From assembly GCA_021927905.1 (NCBI GenBank), contig BLLK01000049.1:326836-390835 (forward strand): a DNA stretch of 64,000 nt. The letters are read 5' to 3'. This stretch comes from Chaetoceros tenuissimus (Eukaryota > Bacillariophyta > Thalassiosirophyceae > Chaetocerotales > Chaetocerotaceae). Position 1 is the first letter of the stretch. Each line of letters begins with the position of its first letter. The translations under genes were made by a program, and so were the position numbers. The notes beneath the pieces were generated by a model. That model made no database searches. It saw only the letters and a program-made list of their open reading frames with translations, and had not been told where the DNA came from. Below, one piece after another: positions 31,120-40,591 of this stretch.

Positions 31120-34100
31120 TTAGTTCTTCTGACTGTCTTCTTCTTCGTCGTCCTCTTGGTCACATACTACCTCTGCTATCCTCCCAAACAACTCATCTCG
31201 CCGTAAACCACGCTTGCTCGTTATCCTTGCTCTGCAGATCGGACATTCCTTTCCGCATTTGGCAATAGCATCTTCGATGCATGTAAAACAGAAACGATGG
31301 CAGCATTCAGGAACTATGCATGGGTCTTTCATGGGATTGAAACAAATTGGACATTGAAGGTCTTCTTGCAAATCTTTCGAAAAAGTTTCCATTTCTTGTA
31401 ATTTTTTATTATGCAGTTTGAGTCTTTCAATTTCGATGTTTTGTGCATCCATGATGTGGTCCTTTTTCTTGTTTTTTGACACTTGGTGTTTGAGTCTTTC
31501 AATTTCCCTTTTTTGTGTATGTATGATTGAAGAGTACTTTCCCTCGTTCTTCAATATTTGTTGTTGAACATTTTCAATCTCCTCCAGTTGTTTTCTGAGT
31601 CTTTCAATCTCCTTACTTTGTGCGTCTACAGTTGAGTCCATTTCCGTAATATCATCTGCCTTCTTCATTTCTACCTTCTTGGTCTCAACTTCATTATGCA
31701 TGATATCTGTTGCAGGTCCAAAATTGACAGAGTCTATCTCCAAAGTAGCAAACAATTTGAATTCTTTACCTTGTATCAAAGGCTTCGCCTGAAATACTGT
31801 CTCCATAAGTGCTATTTCGAAATGATGCAATCCCCTAGATGCTGTTTTCTTGAGTTCATCATAGCGCTTTTCGTCTATACATTTCTTCGTATCTTTGTTG
31901 AACCATGTCTCGTCATAGGCTCCATAACGGTATTGCGAGTTATAAGTATCCAGGAATTTTTGCAAATCACCATAGTAACTTTTCTTGTTCTTATTGATCA
32001 CGCATTTGGTGAATAGCGGTTTCAAATACCCATCTTCTGATCTGTAATTATCACTACAAACTGAATGAGCACTATGTGCATCACACCAGCTGTAATTTAT
32101 CCATTGTCTGAAGCTTAAGTTCATTTCACGATATTCACTGCGAATGATTTTGCCAAAATGATCATCGTTGTTATCATTGGCATTCCTGGTGGGAATTGAT
32201 GGAGATGGCAATTCAAAGCGATTGAAGAAACGGACTACATACCACCAAGGAGGTATGCCATCATGTCTTAATTCTTTTGGTAGTTCATCATGATCCTGAT
32301 ACTTGATCAAGAGGATGAGAGCCGAGAGATAGTTTAGATAGTGTTTCGTTTTGTTTCTCCACCTTTCTATAGATGTAAGTTCAGCGGGTGCTTGAGGGTA
32401 AACAAATACTTTCAATATTGAAAACATGAAGTCCAACATCTTCGCCTCGAGTTCATCATAGCTACTTGTGTACTTCTTTATAAAATCTATCGATAAAGGT
32501 CTTTGAAGCGTTTCTGGCATGGCAATCCTTCTTTCAAACCCTTTCAGCTGTCGATCAGCTCTCTTTAATTTGCGATTAAATCGATTTCTAACCTCCTGAG
32601 CCGTTCTACCCACTTCATTCGCAATCACTGTCCATTTATTTCCTCTTTCCTTATGAAGTTTGATGATACTCAAATCTTCTTCAATTGACCAATTTTGTTG
32701 TGGCGCACTGACTCTCAGCGGCTCACTAACTTTTAAAGAGTCATTCCATCGATGGTAGCATTGCTGCTCTGTCCGACAAGGCATACCTTTTGCAATAGTT
32801 TTCCAATCTCTTTCTTTATTCTTTTCAACAGCTGAACGAAGCGCTTCATCTTCCTCCACACTCCAATTCTGCTGAGGACTTTTCTTTGTATTACTATCTT
32901 GTGTCTTATTTCTTGAAGCAACTTCAGTACTTTCTTCTTCGTTTTCTTCTAGCTGCAATACTATATCTTCATTTTCAGGTTGCATATATCTTCTGAATTT
33001 CAAAGTGCTATGCCACCGTTGGGTACATTGGTTCATTGTGCGACTAGGTACTTCTTTTACAATGGTTGCCCAATCTTTTTCCCAACCTTTTTCTTTATTC
33101 TTTTTGACAGCTAAGCGAAGTGCTTCATCTTCTTCCACAGTCCATTTCCTTCCATGTGGTCTCTTTGTATTGCTACCTTTTGTTTTGTTTGTTTTAGGAA
33201 TTGGAATATCATCCTTTTCGTTAATGCCCTCGATATTAGATTCTATATCTCTTGATTTTACGCTCAGTCTTTGCTCTTTATCTGATGCATTTTGTACTGA
33301 TCTTGTTTTTGATCCTTTGCGATGTCTACGTAATTTATTGCCCACATCAATCTGTGCTACGAGATCCTTGGTAGTTGCTACACCTACTCTCTTTGGTCTT
33401 TTTTTGGTGCCATTATCATCAGTGCCATCGTGACCAGCTAAGCATCGTTTCGACCTTGTATTGGAATTATTTGAATCACCACCGTCGTTACTAGCTGTGC
33501 CTCGCGTTAATTTTCCTTCTGTCAAATTGCAATCAGCAGTAGTAACTACTGTAACTCGTCTTGATCTTGTACTGATATTATTCGAGTCGACTCGTCTCAG
33601 CTTACTTACTCTCATAACGTTTACTGAAGAACTCCTATTCCTTCTCTTGACCGATTCTAATTTTTTAGGACGTTTTCTATTTACAATCTTTTTCTTCTCC
33701 TTTTTCTTTGGAGGTATATGCTCTAACCAACGTTGCTCACATTCTGTAGCTGATCTTCCTTCCATCTCTTTAGATATTATGGTCCATTGTAGTTCAGAAT
33801 CATGTTTCTCAACAAGTTCGCGAAGCTTTCTGTCCTCATACAGTTTCCATGGAATCATAAATTTTCTATTCCATCGACAGTGACACTGTTCAATTGTACG
33901 ATTTGGGACGTCTTCTGCAATCCTTTTCCATTTGTTTCTACCCGTCCTAGTCTCCCCATGCTTTTCGACAGATTTACGAAGTGCTTCGTCTTCTTCCGCG
34001 GTCCATTTCTTGAATTTCGCCATTTGATAATTCCATCTATTGTTACATTGTACCCCATTACGATTTGGGACTTCTTCTGCAATCCTTTCCCAGTTTCCCC

Positions 34101-34182
34101 TTGTCTCCCCATATTTTTTAACAGACGCACGAAGTGCTTCGTCTTCTTCCGCAGTCCACCAATAGTGATGTTTTACTTCCAT
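31120..34182 (-). CDS. Six-repeat Myb protein with RING finger (array gene 3)
   Basis: 1020 residues from ATG 34182 (MEVKHHYWW). Repeats 1-3 lie in residues 5-165 and repeats 4-6 in about 335-525, separated by a basic, Ser/Asn-rich linker. The helical domain with GIPPWWYV lies at about 540-840, then coiled coil, then C3HC4 RING near 940-985. The paralogous start MFQY is present just upstream (34204-34193), but a TAA at 34192-34190 closes it and the Myb frame is offset. Translation must therefore use the second ATG. The gene has lost the N-terminal module but keeps DNA-binding and RING parts, and probably still works. Confidence 0.78.
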   Translation of the reverse strand: MEVKHHYWWTAEEDEALRASVKKYGETRGNWERIAEEVPNRNGVQCNNRWNYQMAKFKKWTAEEDEALRKSVEKHGETRTGRNKWKRIAEDVPNRTIEQCHCRWNRKFMIPWKLYEDRKLRELVEKHDSELQWTIISKEMEGRSATECEQRWLEHIPPKKKEKKKIVNRKRPKKLESVKRRNRSSSVNVMRVSKLRRVDSNNISTRSRRVTVVTTADCNLTEGKLTRGTASNDGGDSNNSNTRSKRCLAGHDGTDDNGTKKRPKRVGVATTKDLVAQIDVGNKLRRHRKGSKTRSVQNASDKEQRLSVKSRDIESNIEGINEKDDIPIPKTNKTKGSNTKRPHGRKWTVEEDEALRLAVKKNKEKGWEKDWATIVKEVPSRTMNQCTQRWHSTLKFRRYMQPENEDIVLQLEENEEESTEVASRNKTQDSNTKKSPQQNWSVEEDEALRSAVEKNKERDWKTIAKGMPCRTEQQCYHRWNDSLKVSEPLRVSAPQQNWSIEEDLSIIKLHKERGNKWTVIANEVGRTAQEVRNRFNRKLKRADRQLKGFERRIAMPETLQRPLSIDFIKKYTSSYDELEAKMLDFMFSILKVFVYPQAPAELTSIERWRNKTKHYLNYLSALILLIKYQDHDELPKELRHDGIPPWWYVVRFFNRFELPSPSIPTRNANDNNDDHFGKIIRSEYREMNLSFRQWINYSWCDAHSAHSVCSDNYRSEDGYLKPLFTKCVINKNKKSYYGDLQKFLDTYNSQYRYGAYDETWFNKDTKKCIDEKRYDELKKTASRGLHHFEIALMETVFQAKPLIQGKEFKLFATLEIDSVNFGPATDIMHNEVETKKVEMKKADDITEMDSTVDAQSKEIERLRKQLEEIENVQQQILKNEGKYSSIIHTQKREIERLKHQVSKNKKKDHIMDAQNIEIERLKLHNKKLQEMETFSKDLQEDLQCPICFNPMKDPCIVPECCHRFCFTCIEDAIAKCGKECPICRARITSKRGLRRDELFGRIAEVVCDQEDDEEEDSQKN

Positions 34183-34189
34183 TCTCTTC

Positions 34190-34204
34190 TTAGTATTGAA
34201 ACAT
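34190..34204 (-). pseudogene. Remnant MFQY-stop start of array gene 3
   Basis: ATG TTT CAA TAC TAA on the minus strand. Paralogs read MFQYQE here, so CAA has become TAA. The next codons (EENGSK) still resemble the family. Now it would act as a five-codon upstream ORF. Confidence 0.65.
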
Positions 34205-34262
34205 GTTACCGATCAAGTAGCTGATCGTCGTGTCAATTGTAAAGATATGTGTTTTCAAGTTA

Positions 34263-34366
34263 GAACAAAATGTGATGAAAAAGAATGAGGGAGGTGTCAG
34301 CAGTCATCAGTCATAGTAACCCAGCTACGGCCCCTATCCAAATAGGCGAATCAAAACAATGACGAT
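34263..34366 (-). promoter_or_regulatory. Conserved upstream block of array gene 3
   Basis: GAACAAAATGTGATG, GAATGAGGGAGGTGTCA, CATAGTAACCCAGCTACGG, CCCTATCCAAATAG and CAATGACGA in the shared order. Two small substitutions relative to genes 1 and 2. Confidence 0.6.
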
Positions 34367-34458
34367 TGATTCTATAATGATGAGAGGAATGAAGAAGGAA
34401 TAGAGACAAAATCAACTAATGGGCGCACATTATTATTTGGTATACAATTATCATATAA

Positions 34459-36759
34459 TTACATCAAATTCTTCTTGCCAACATCTTCTTTGTCCTCTTG
34501 GTCACATACTACCTCTGCTATCCTCCCAAACAACTCATCTCGACGGAAGTCACGCTTACTCGTTATCCTTGCTCTGCAGATCGGACATTCCTTTCCGCAT
34601 TTGGCAATAGCATCTTCAATACATTTATAGCAAAAGCGATGACAGCATTCGGGAACTATACAAGGGTCATTCATAGGGTTGAAGCATATTGGACACTGAA
34701 GGTCTTCTTTTAAGTCTTTCGATAATGCTTGCATTTCTTGTAATTTTTTATTATGCAGTTTGAGTCTTTCAATTTCGATGTTTTGCGTATCTATGATTGT
34801 GTCCCTGTTCTTGATTTCCTTTTCCATTTTCTTCTGAAACTCAATATTTACAGAATCCTGCGTAGGCCCACAATCTATAGAGTCAATTTTCAATGCAGCA
34901 AACTGTTTGTATCTTTTATCTTGTATCAAAGGCTTCGCCTGAAATACTGTTTCCATAAGTGCTATCTCGAAATGATGCAATCCTCTTTTGGCTATTTGCT
35001 TGAGCTCGTCATGGCGATCTTCGTCTGTGCATTTCTTAGTATCTTTGTTGAACCATGCCTCGTCATACGCTCCGACGTTGTATTGTCTATTGTAGCTGTT
35101 AAGGAATCTCTGTAAATCACCGAATAGTCTTTCAGAATTTGTATCCAAAGAGCAGTCTAAGTAGCCATCTGCTGCCTTGAAAATAAAATTCCCCGTGAAC
35201 ATCCAAATATTTGTCTCGATGATAAAATACACATTCAGGACATCATATGCGACGTTAATCTCTTTGCTAAAATTGTCATCATGTGGATTATCATATCTTG
35301 ATTTGTGATTTCTAGTTAATTTGAAATGATTGAAGAAACGAACTACATACCACCAAGGAGGTATGCCATCGCAACTTAATTCTTCTGGTAACTCTTCGTG
35401 ATTCTGATATTTGATTAGAAGAATGAGCGCTGAGAAGTAGTTCAGGTATCGCATTGTTCTTGATGTCCATATTGTCTGTGATCTGAGTTCGACAGGTGCA
35501 TGGGGGTATTTAAAACCTTTCAATATTGAAAACATGAATTCCCACATTTTTGTATCTTTCAATTTGTTTTCATTACTATAAATCAAATTTTCGAAGGTAA
35601 TATCAACATTATAGTTCTTGATGAAGTCCACTGACATGGGACTCTGTAAAGCTTCTGGTACAACAATCTTTCTTGTGAATCCCTTCAACTGTACATTTTC
35701 TTCGCTTGATATATTTTTGGCTCGTTTCTTTTTGGTGCTCTTCACATTATTATCATCTATACCAGTTAAGCGTCGTTTCGAACCTTTGGTGATGTTATTC
35801 AAATCATTGCTGTCATTACTTTCTAAACTTTGTGTCGATTTTTCTTCTATCAAATTACGATCAGCGGTCCTACTTGATCTACCTTGCTTTGTACTTGCAT
35901 TAGTACCCTTTGAATCTGCACCTGCAAGGAGCTTATGTTTGATAGACGTGAACTTATTTTTGATATCATTTTCTGACTTTCTGTTAGTTTCAGTAGCACT
36001 ACTTGATTTTCCTTGCTTTGTACACATATTGGTAGTACTCTTCAAGTCAACATGCCTCTTGGTATCTGTAAGGAGCAGACGTTTGATGGAAGCTCCGTTG
36101 AATCTATTTTTGATATTATTTTCAGTTCTTCCATTCATACACTTGGAAATTTCTGCCCAACTATTTCCTTTTTCTTTCTGTAACTTTATAAGCAACAAGT
36201 CTTCTTCTTTTGTCCATGGACTTTTATTAATATTTGGATCTAAATGATTACACCATCTTTCTCGACATTGAATGGCTGACTTCACTTTGAAGACCTTTGC
36301 TATTGAAGGCCACTTCTCTCCATGTTTCTTGACTAATCCAACCAACCTTGCATCCTCTTCAGGAGTCCATCTCTTCTTACTTATTGGACCTTTTGTATTC
36401 ACACTGATTTCATTATCCTCGTCGGCTTGATGGGCTCGTCTACTAGCCAACCGATCTTTACGATCAACTCTTGCATTTCGGACAGGTGGTCGCTTTTGTT
36501 TCTGCAATTGATATTTGGAAATTCGAGCAGTAGATTTTGCAGATGATAGGTTGTTCTTTCTATCGGCGAGGGAAGTACCGCGTTTCTGTTTGGCTTTAGG
36601 CCGTCTTTGTATGCCTTTCAATCCCTTCAGGAGATTTTCCTTCAAACGTACGTTAAATCTCCGTCCGCTCCTGGTCAAAGATTGTTCTTTCGCCTCTTTC
36701 TTTTTACTCTCTTCTGCATACGATGCTTCGCTTTCATTATCTTCTTGGTATTGAAACAT
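34459..36759 (-). CDS. Two-repeat Myb protein with RING finger (array gene 4)
   Basis: A single exon of 766 residues, ATG 36759, start MFQYQEDNES. After the shared basic RFNVRLKENLLKG region, two Myb repeats fill about residues 125-230 (RWTPEEDARL... and PWTKEEDLLL...). They are closest to the last two repeats of gene 1. A Ser/Lys-rich linker, the helical domain (GIPPWWYVVRFFNHF), a short coiled coil and the C3HC4 RING near 685-728 follow. It is the simplest complete example of the family layout, and might resemble the ancestral form. Confidence 0.8.
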   Translation of the reverse strand: MFQYQEDNESEASYAEESKKKEAKEQSLTRSGRRFNVRLKENLLKGLKGIQRRPKAKQKRGTSLADRKNNLSSAKSTARISKYQLQKQKRPPVRNARVDRKDRLASRRAHQADEDNEISVNTKGPISKKRWTPEEDARLVGLVKKHGEKWPSIAKVFKVKSAIQCRERWCNHLDPNINKSPWTKEEDLLLIKLQKEKGNSWAEISKCMNGRTENNIKNRFNGASIKRLLLTDTKRHVDLKSTTNMCTKQGKSSSATETNRKSENDIKNKFTSIKHKLLAGADSKGTNASTKQGRSSRTADRNLIEEKSTQSLESNDSNDLNNITKGSKRRLTGIDDNNVKSTKKKRAKNISSEENVQLKGFTRKIVVPEALQSPMSVDFIKNYNVDITFENLIYSNENKLKDTKMWEFMFSILKGFKYPHAPVELRSQTIWTSRTMRYLNYFSALILLIKYQNHEELPEELSCDGIPPWWYVVRFFNHFKLTRNHKSRYDNPHDDNFSKEINVAYDVLNVYFIIETNIWMFTGNFIFKAADGYLDCSLDTNSERLFGDLQRFLNSYNRQYNVGAYDEAWFNKDTKKCTDEDRHDELKQIAKRGLHHFEIALMETVFQAKPLIQDKRYKQFAALKIDSIDCGPTQDSVNIEFQKKMEKEIKNRDTIIDTQNIEIERLKLHNKKLQEMQALSKDLKEDLQCPICFNPMNDPCIVPECCHRFCYKCIEDAIAKCGKECPICRARITSKRDFRRDELFGRIAEVVCDQEDKEDVGKKNLM

Positions 36760-36836
36760 CTTTCCCTGTCAAGTAGAATATATTCTACTGTATAGAAACA
36801 TAGTGACTGTCTTCAGTTGAAAAGATATATTTTCAA

Positions 36837-36928
36837 AGAACAAATGTGTGATGAAAGAATGAGGGAAGTGTCAACATAGTAATCCAGCTATGGTCGCTAT
36901 CCACATAGTTCAATGAACCAATGACGAT
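36837..36928 (-). promoter_or_regulatory. Conserved upstream block of array gene 4
   Basis: GAACAAATGTGTGATG, GAATGAGGGAAGTGTCA, CATAGTAATCCAGCTATGG, GCTATCCACATAG and CCAATGACGA in the shared order. Almost identical to the block before gene 5. Confidence 0.6.
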
Positions 36929-37090
36929 CCTGAAAATGACGAGAGGAATAAATTGAGGAGATAGAAAATTGAAAGCATTTCAAAAATTAATTTTCATATA
37001 GATATTATATAAGTGCATCAAATTCTACATAGTTTTCATATACTCGTATTCAACATTCCAGCTTGAAATGCTTTGCCTCTTATTCTTTTT
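36837..37090 (+). repeat. Direct repeat, copy 1 (with 39133-39393)
   Basis: About 255 bp, nearly identical to 39133-39393. It spans the promoter block and the A/T-rich spacer down to CCAGCTTGAAATGCTTTGCC. It marks the duplication that made array genes 4 and 5. Confidence 0.7.
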
Positions 37091-37238
37091 TACATGCAGT
37101 GACAGCATTCAGGAACTATATATGGATCTTTCATAGGAAGCAAAGTGGACATTAAGGTCCTGTCGCAAATCTTTCAAGAATGTTTGCATTTCATGTACTC
37201 TTTTGTTCATGCTTTCTCTTGCATTCTTTTCAACCTGG
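37090..37238 (-). pseudogene. Decayed RING-finger end of array gene 5
   Basis: Downstream of the TAG that ends gene 5, a shifted frame reads SQVEKNARESMNK and FLKDLRQDL, matching the linker before the RING in gene 2. After another shift come PMKDPYIVPECCH and a stop. The first Cys pair and everything after CCH are gone. The RING was lost by several small changes. Confidence 0.75.
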
Positions 37239-39047
37239 CTAATCTTCAAAGTTGCAAGGTACATTGTCATCGTTGCCAGATGACTTTTTCATATTGATAC
37301 TTTTCATCTTCTCTGCCAATGCTTTGTTCACTTTTTCTAATGCAGCTTTAGCAGCAATTCTATCTCTATAGATTTGACATAAACTTTCGTGATAACAAGC
37401 TTCGTCGTAAGAGTAGAAGTAGGCCTCTTTACATACATCACAGCCATAACAATCACCAACAAGGATAGTTCTTGAGCCGAGAGGAAAATTAGCGAGGGGA
37501 TCTACCTCTACATCTACTTTTGCCGTTTCGGTTACATCAATGTGCGTTCTTAATTTCTGCTGTTGTTTGAGTCTTTCAATTTGAATGTTTCGTGTATCTA
37601 TCTTTTTACTGCAGGTTTCTATTATTGAGTCCTTCTCATTTTTCTTCAGTAATTGCTTCTTCAGCCTTCCAATCAGTGCAATTATGTCTGATGCCCTTTC
37701 GGTCTTATTTGACAATTGCTGTTTCAGTCTTTCAATCATTTCATCTATTACAAAGTTCTTTTCGATCTTCTTCAGCAATAGCTGTTTCAGCCTTTCAATC
37801 TCTTTGTTTTTTGCATTGATGGCTAAGTCTTTTCCGGTCTCATTTGCCAATAAATGTTTCACATCTTTCTCAAGCTGTTCTATTGCACAGTCGTTTTCAT
37901 TCTTCCTTTGCAATTGCTGTTTCAGTCTTTTAATCTCGTCGTTTAGGGGTTTCTTCTGCTTCGACAGTTGCTTCTTCAGCCTTTCAATCAGTGCATATAT
38001 GACTGATTCCCTTCCGGTCTCGTTTGCCAATTGCTCTTTCAGTCTTTCAATCATTTCATCTATTACAAAGTTCTTTTCGTTCTTCTTTGGTAATTGCTGT
38101 TTCAGCCTTTCAATCTCTATGTTTTGTGCATTGATGGCTAAGTCCTTTCTTTCAATCTCTTTCGCGAGGGCTTCTATTTCCGAACCCACTCCATTCTTCT
38201 CTGGCAGTTGCTGCTGTTTCAGTCTTGCAATCAGTGCATGTGCAACTATGATTGATTCCCTTTCGTTCTTGTTTGACAATTGCTGTTTCAGCCTTTCAAT
38301 CAGTGCATCTATGACTGATTCCCTTTCGTTCTTATTAGCCAATTGCTGTTTTAGTCTTTCGTTCTCTTTGTTTAATGCGATTATTATCAAATCTTTTTCA
38401 TTAATGTCTTCTTCTGTGAGTAGTGTGCATATTTGAGAAGTTTTCATTGAAGTTGCTACACCTGTACCTCCTCTCTTGGGTCTCTTTTTTGTGATATCTG
38501 TATCAATGTCATCTGTACTAGTTAAGGGCCGTTTCAACCTTGTATTTGAATTATTTGAATTACCACCGTCATTACTAGCTCTTGATTTTCCTTCTGTCAA
38601 ATTACCAGCAGCACTACTTGATCTACCTTGCTTTGTACATATGCTAGTATTCTTTGAATCTACATATTTCTTGGCATCCAAAAGGAGCAGACGTTTGATT
38701 GAAGTCCCATGGAATCTATTTTTTACATCATTTTCTGTTCTTCCATTCATACACTTGGCAATCTTTGTCCAACTATTTCCTTTCTCTTTCTGTAATTTTA
38801 TAAGCAACATGTCTTCTTCTTTTGTCCATGGACTCTTATTAATGTTTGGATCCAAATGATTACACCATCTATCTCGACACTGCATTGCTGACTTTACTTT
38901 GAAGACATTTGATATTAAAGTCCACTTCTTCCCATGTAACTTGATTAATCTAATCAACTTCGCATCCTCTTCAGAAGTCCACTTCGTCCCGTGGTTTCTT
39001 GGACCTTTTCTTTTTATATCCTTTTGTTTCGGAGCTATATTCTTCAT
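37239..39047 (-). CDS. Two-repeat Myb, coiled-coil and zinc-finger protein lacking RING (array gene 5)
   Basis: 602 residues from ATG 39047. The upstream TTG in the frame is not a plausible start. There is no MFQYQE module: the conserved promoter end is joined directly to the segment just before the Myb repeats. Two Myb repeats cover residues 20-120. A very long coiled coil fills about 205-490, built of units like NERESVIxALIERLKQQL. The CDVCKEAYFYSYDEACYHESLC module lies near 520-545. A TAG at 37239 comes before the RING, whose remains follow. It could bind DNA and dimerise without ligase activity, acting as a natural dominant-negative form. That is inference. Confidence 0.72.
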   Translation of the reverse strand: MKNIAPKQKDIKRKGPRNHGTKWTSEEDAKLIRLIKLHGKKWTLISNVFKVKSAMQCRDRWCNHLDPNINKSPWTKEEDMLLIKLQKEKGNSWTKIAKCMNGRTENDVKNRFHGTSIKRLLLLDAKKYVDSKNTSICTKQGRSSSAAGNLTEGKSRASNDGGNSNNSNTRLKRPLTSTDDIDTDITKKRPKRGGTGVATSMKTSQICTLLTEEDINEKDLIIIALNKENERLKQQLANKNERESVIDALIERLKQQLSNKNERESIIVAHALIARLKQQQLPEKNGVGSEIEALAKEIERKDLAINAQNIEIERLKQQLPKKNEKNFVIDEMIERLKEQLANETGRESVIYALIERLKKQLSKQKKPLNDEIKRLKQQLQRKNENDCAIEQLEKDVKHLLANETGKDLAINAKNKEIERLKQLLLKKIEKNFVIDEMIERLKQQLSNKTERASDIIALIGRLKKQLLKKNEKDSIIETCSKKIDTRNIQIERLKQQQKLRTHIDVTETAKVDVEVDPLANFPLGSRTILVGDCYGCDVCKEAYFYSYDEACYHESLCQIYRDRIAAKAALEKVNKALAEKMKSINMKKSSGNDDNVPCNFED

Positions 39048-39132
39048 CAAGTAGACATGTATTGTAATATATAGCAGATCCTCATACCAATGGGAAAAGT
39101 AGTTTATGATACTTATTGTGTGTTTTCAGTTC

Positions 39133-39222
39133 AAAGAACAAATGTGTGATGAAAGAAGAATGAGGGAAGATAGTAATCCAGCTATGGTCGCTATCCACAT
39201 AGTTCAATGAACCAATGACGAG
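39133..39222 (-). promoter_or_regulatory. Conserved upstream block of array gene 5
   Basis: GAACAAATGTGTGATG, GAATGAGGGAAG, ATAGTAATCCAGCTATGG, GCTATCCACATAG and CCAATGACGA. The GTGTCA part present in the other four is deleted here. Confidence 0.6.
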
Positions 39223-39393
39223 CCTGAAAATGACGAGAGGAATAAATTGAGGAGATAGCAAAGAAAGATGGATGAAAGAGATTGAAAGCATTTCAAAATT
39301 AATTTTCATATAGATATTATATAAGTACATCAAATTCTACATATTTTTTATATATTCAACATTCCAGCTTGAAATGCTTTGCCTCGTATTTTT
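39133..39393 (+). repeat. Direct repeat, copy 2 (with 36837-37090)
   Basis: Second copy of the promoter-plus-spacer segment, with a short extra stretch near 39258-39282. Similarity ends at GCTTTGCCTCGTA. Confidence 0.7.
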
Positions 39394-39490
39394 TTCTGTA
39401 CGTTTCGAAATGGATCTAACCGACAAGAGGAATTGCTTCTACAACCTTCAAGCTGCTCAACTTGTCCCTATTATAATTTCGACTTTACTT

Positions 39491-40591
39491 CTAGAAATTA
39501 CAGCACTTTTCTGTGCAAAAGGCTGAACATCGTTTCTTTTTCAATAATATCTCATCATGATCAGTAACTTGCAACAATGATCTCTTGCCTGGAGTAACCA
39601 ATGGATTCCGAAATCCCAGCACTACTCCATTTTGATGAGGCGTGAACTGAAACGAGAAAAATCTATGAGCATGAGGTGGCTGTGGCGGTGGAGAAGGAGA
39701 AGATGCACATGCCTCTACATCTCCATGAGACTCATCATCCGCACCAACACAATCATCACCATGTTTCTGCTTCCATCTCTGTCGACATTGCGTTGGCATC
39801 CTTCCTTTCATTTCAAGTGCAATTTTGGACCATTTCTTGATAGATCCATATTTATCCACAAGCTGTTCCAATTTCTCATCTTCTCCATCCGTCCATGGTT
39901 CAAAGGAAGTATGTTTGAGAGTCCCCACCCATCGACTTTGACATTGACTCCAAATGGTTCCTGGTATCTTTTTCGCAACCTCTTGATAATCAATGACTTT
40001 TCCTTGATTCGTATATTCCAAAACAGCTTGTCTCAATAATTCATCTTCTTCCGGCGTCCATCGCTTGTATCCACCCCTCGGACACAATCCTCGATGGTCT
40101 TGTTCTTGCCTCTCACATTCACTTTCACTTTCATCTTCTTCCAAACTCTCGATATGTTTCAATTTACATTTTTTCTGCAACTTTTTGATAAATCGATGTT
40201 TCACTTGATAATCTGTCTTTTGTAAAGCCCTACCAATCTCATTCCATTTCCTTTTCTCTTGCACAAATTTCTCCAACAATATATCCTCATCTTGACTCCA
40301 ATCCTGTTGTAAATTCAATAACAAACATTTCCGCCATCGATCTCTACATTTCGAAGCATTACGATTATGAAAGTGTGTAGAGATTGTATGCCATTTCGTG
40401 CCATGTTTTTGAATTAAATTGTAAAGTTTATAATCTTCCCTTGCTGACCAGGCAGAACGGACTTGCTTTACTTGTTTTGTCGTTTGTTTCGTTTGTTTCT
40501 TGTGTGTGTTGTTTTCTTTGGAGGAACAAGAAGAATGAGATGGTGATTCTCCATCTGCTTGTTCTTCACTTGTTTGTTGGTATTGAAACAT
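39491..40591 (-). CDS. Four-repeat Myb protein (array gene 6)
   Basis: A single exon of 366 residues with start MFQYQQTSEE. Repeats lie at about 45-95 (AWSAREDYKL), 97-143 (DWSQDEDILL), 178-232 (RWTPEEDELL) and 234-283 (PWTDGEDEKL). The tail holds NGVVLGFRNPLVTPGKRSLL and ends Cys-rich. There is no coiled coil, helical domain or RING, so this looks like a plain DNA-binding regulator. Its MFQYQ start and position at the head of the array link it to the other five. The upstream region keeps CAATGACGA near 40756 but not the full conserved block. It may be the outgroup from which the Myb-RING genes arose, or a truncated member. Confidence 0.82.
   Translation of the reverse strand: MFQYQQTSEEQADGESPSHSSCSSKENNTHKKQTKQTTKQVKQVRSAWSAREDYKLYNLIQKHGTKWHTISTHFHNRNASKCRDRWRKCLLLNLQQDWSQDEDILLEKFVQEKRKWNEIGRALQKTDYQVKHRFIKKLQKKCKLKHIESLEEDESESECERQEQDHRGLCPRGGYKRWTPEEDELLRQAVLEYTNQGKVIDYQEVAKKIPGTIWSQCQSRWVGTLKHTSFEPWTDGEDEKLEQLVDKYGSIKKWSKIALEMKGRMPTQCRQRWKQKHGDDCVGADDESHGDVEACASSPSPPPQPPHAHRFFSFQFTPHQNGVVLGFRNPLVTPGKRSLLQVTDHDEILLKKKRCSAFCTEKCCNF

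Noticed and set aside
24372-36247. Many Ser/Leu/Phe-rich plus-strand ORFs across the Myb-RING genes
   Set aside because: Antisense shadows of Lys/Glu-rich coiled coils and Myb repeats.
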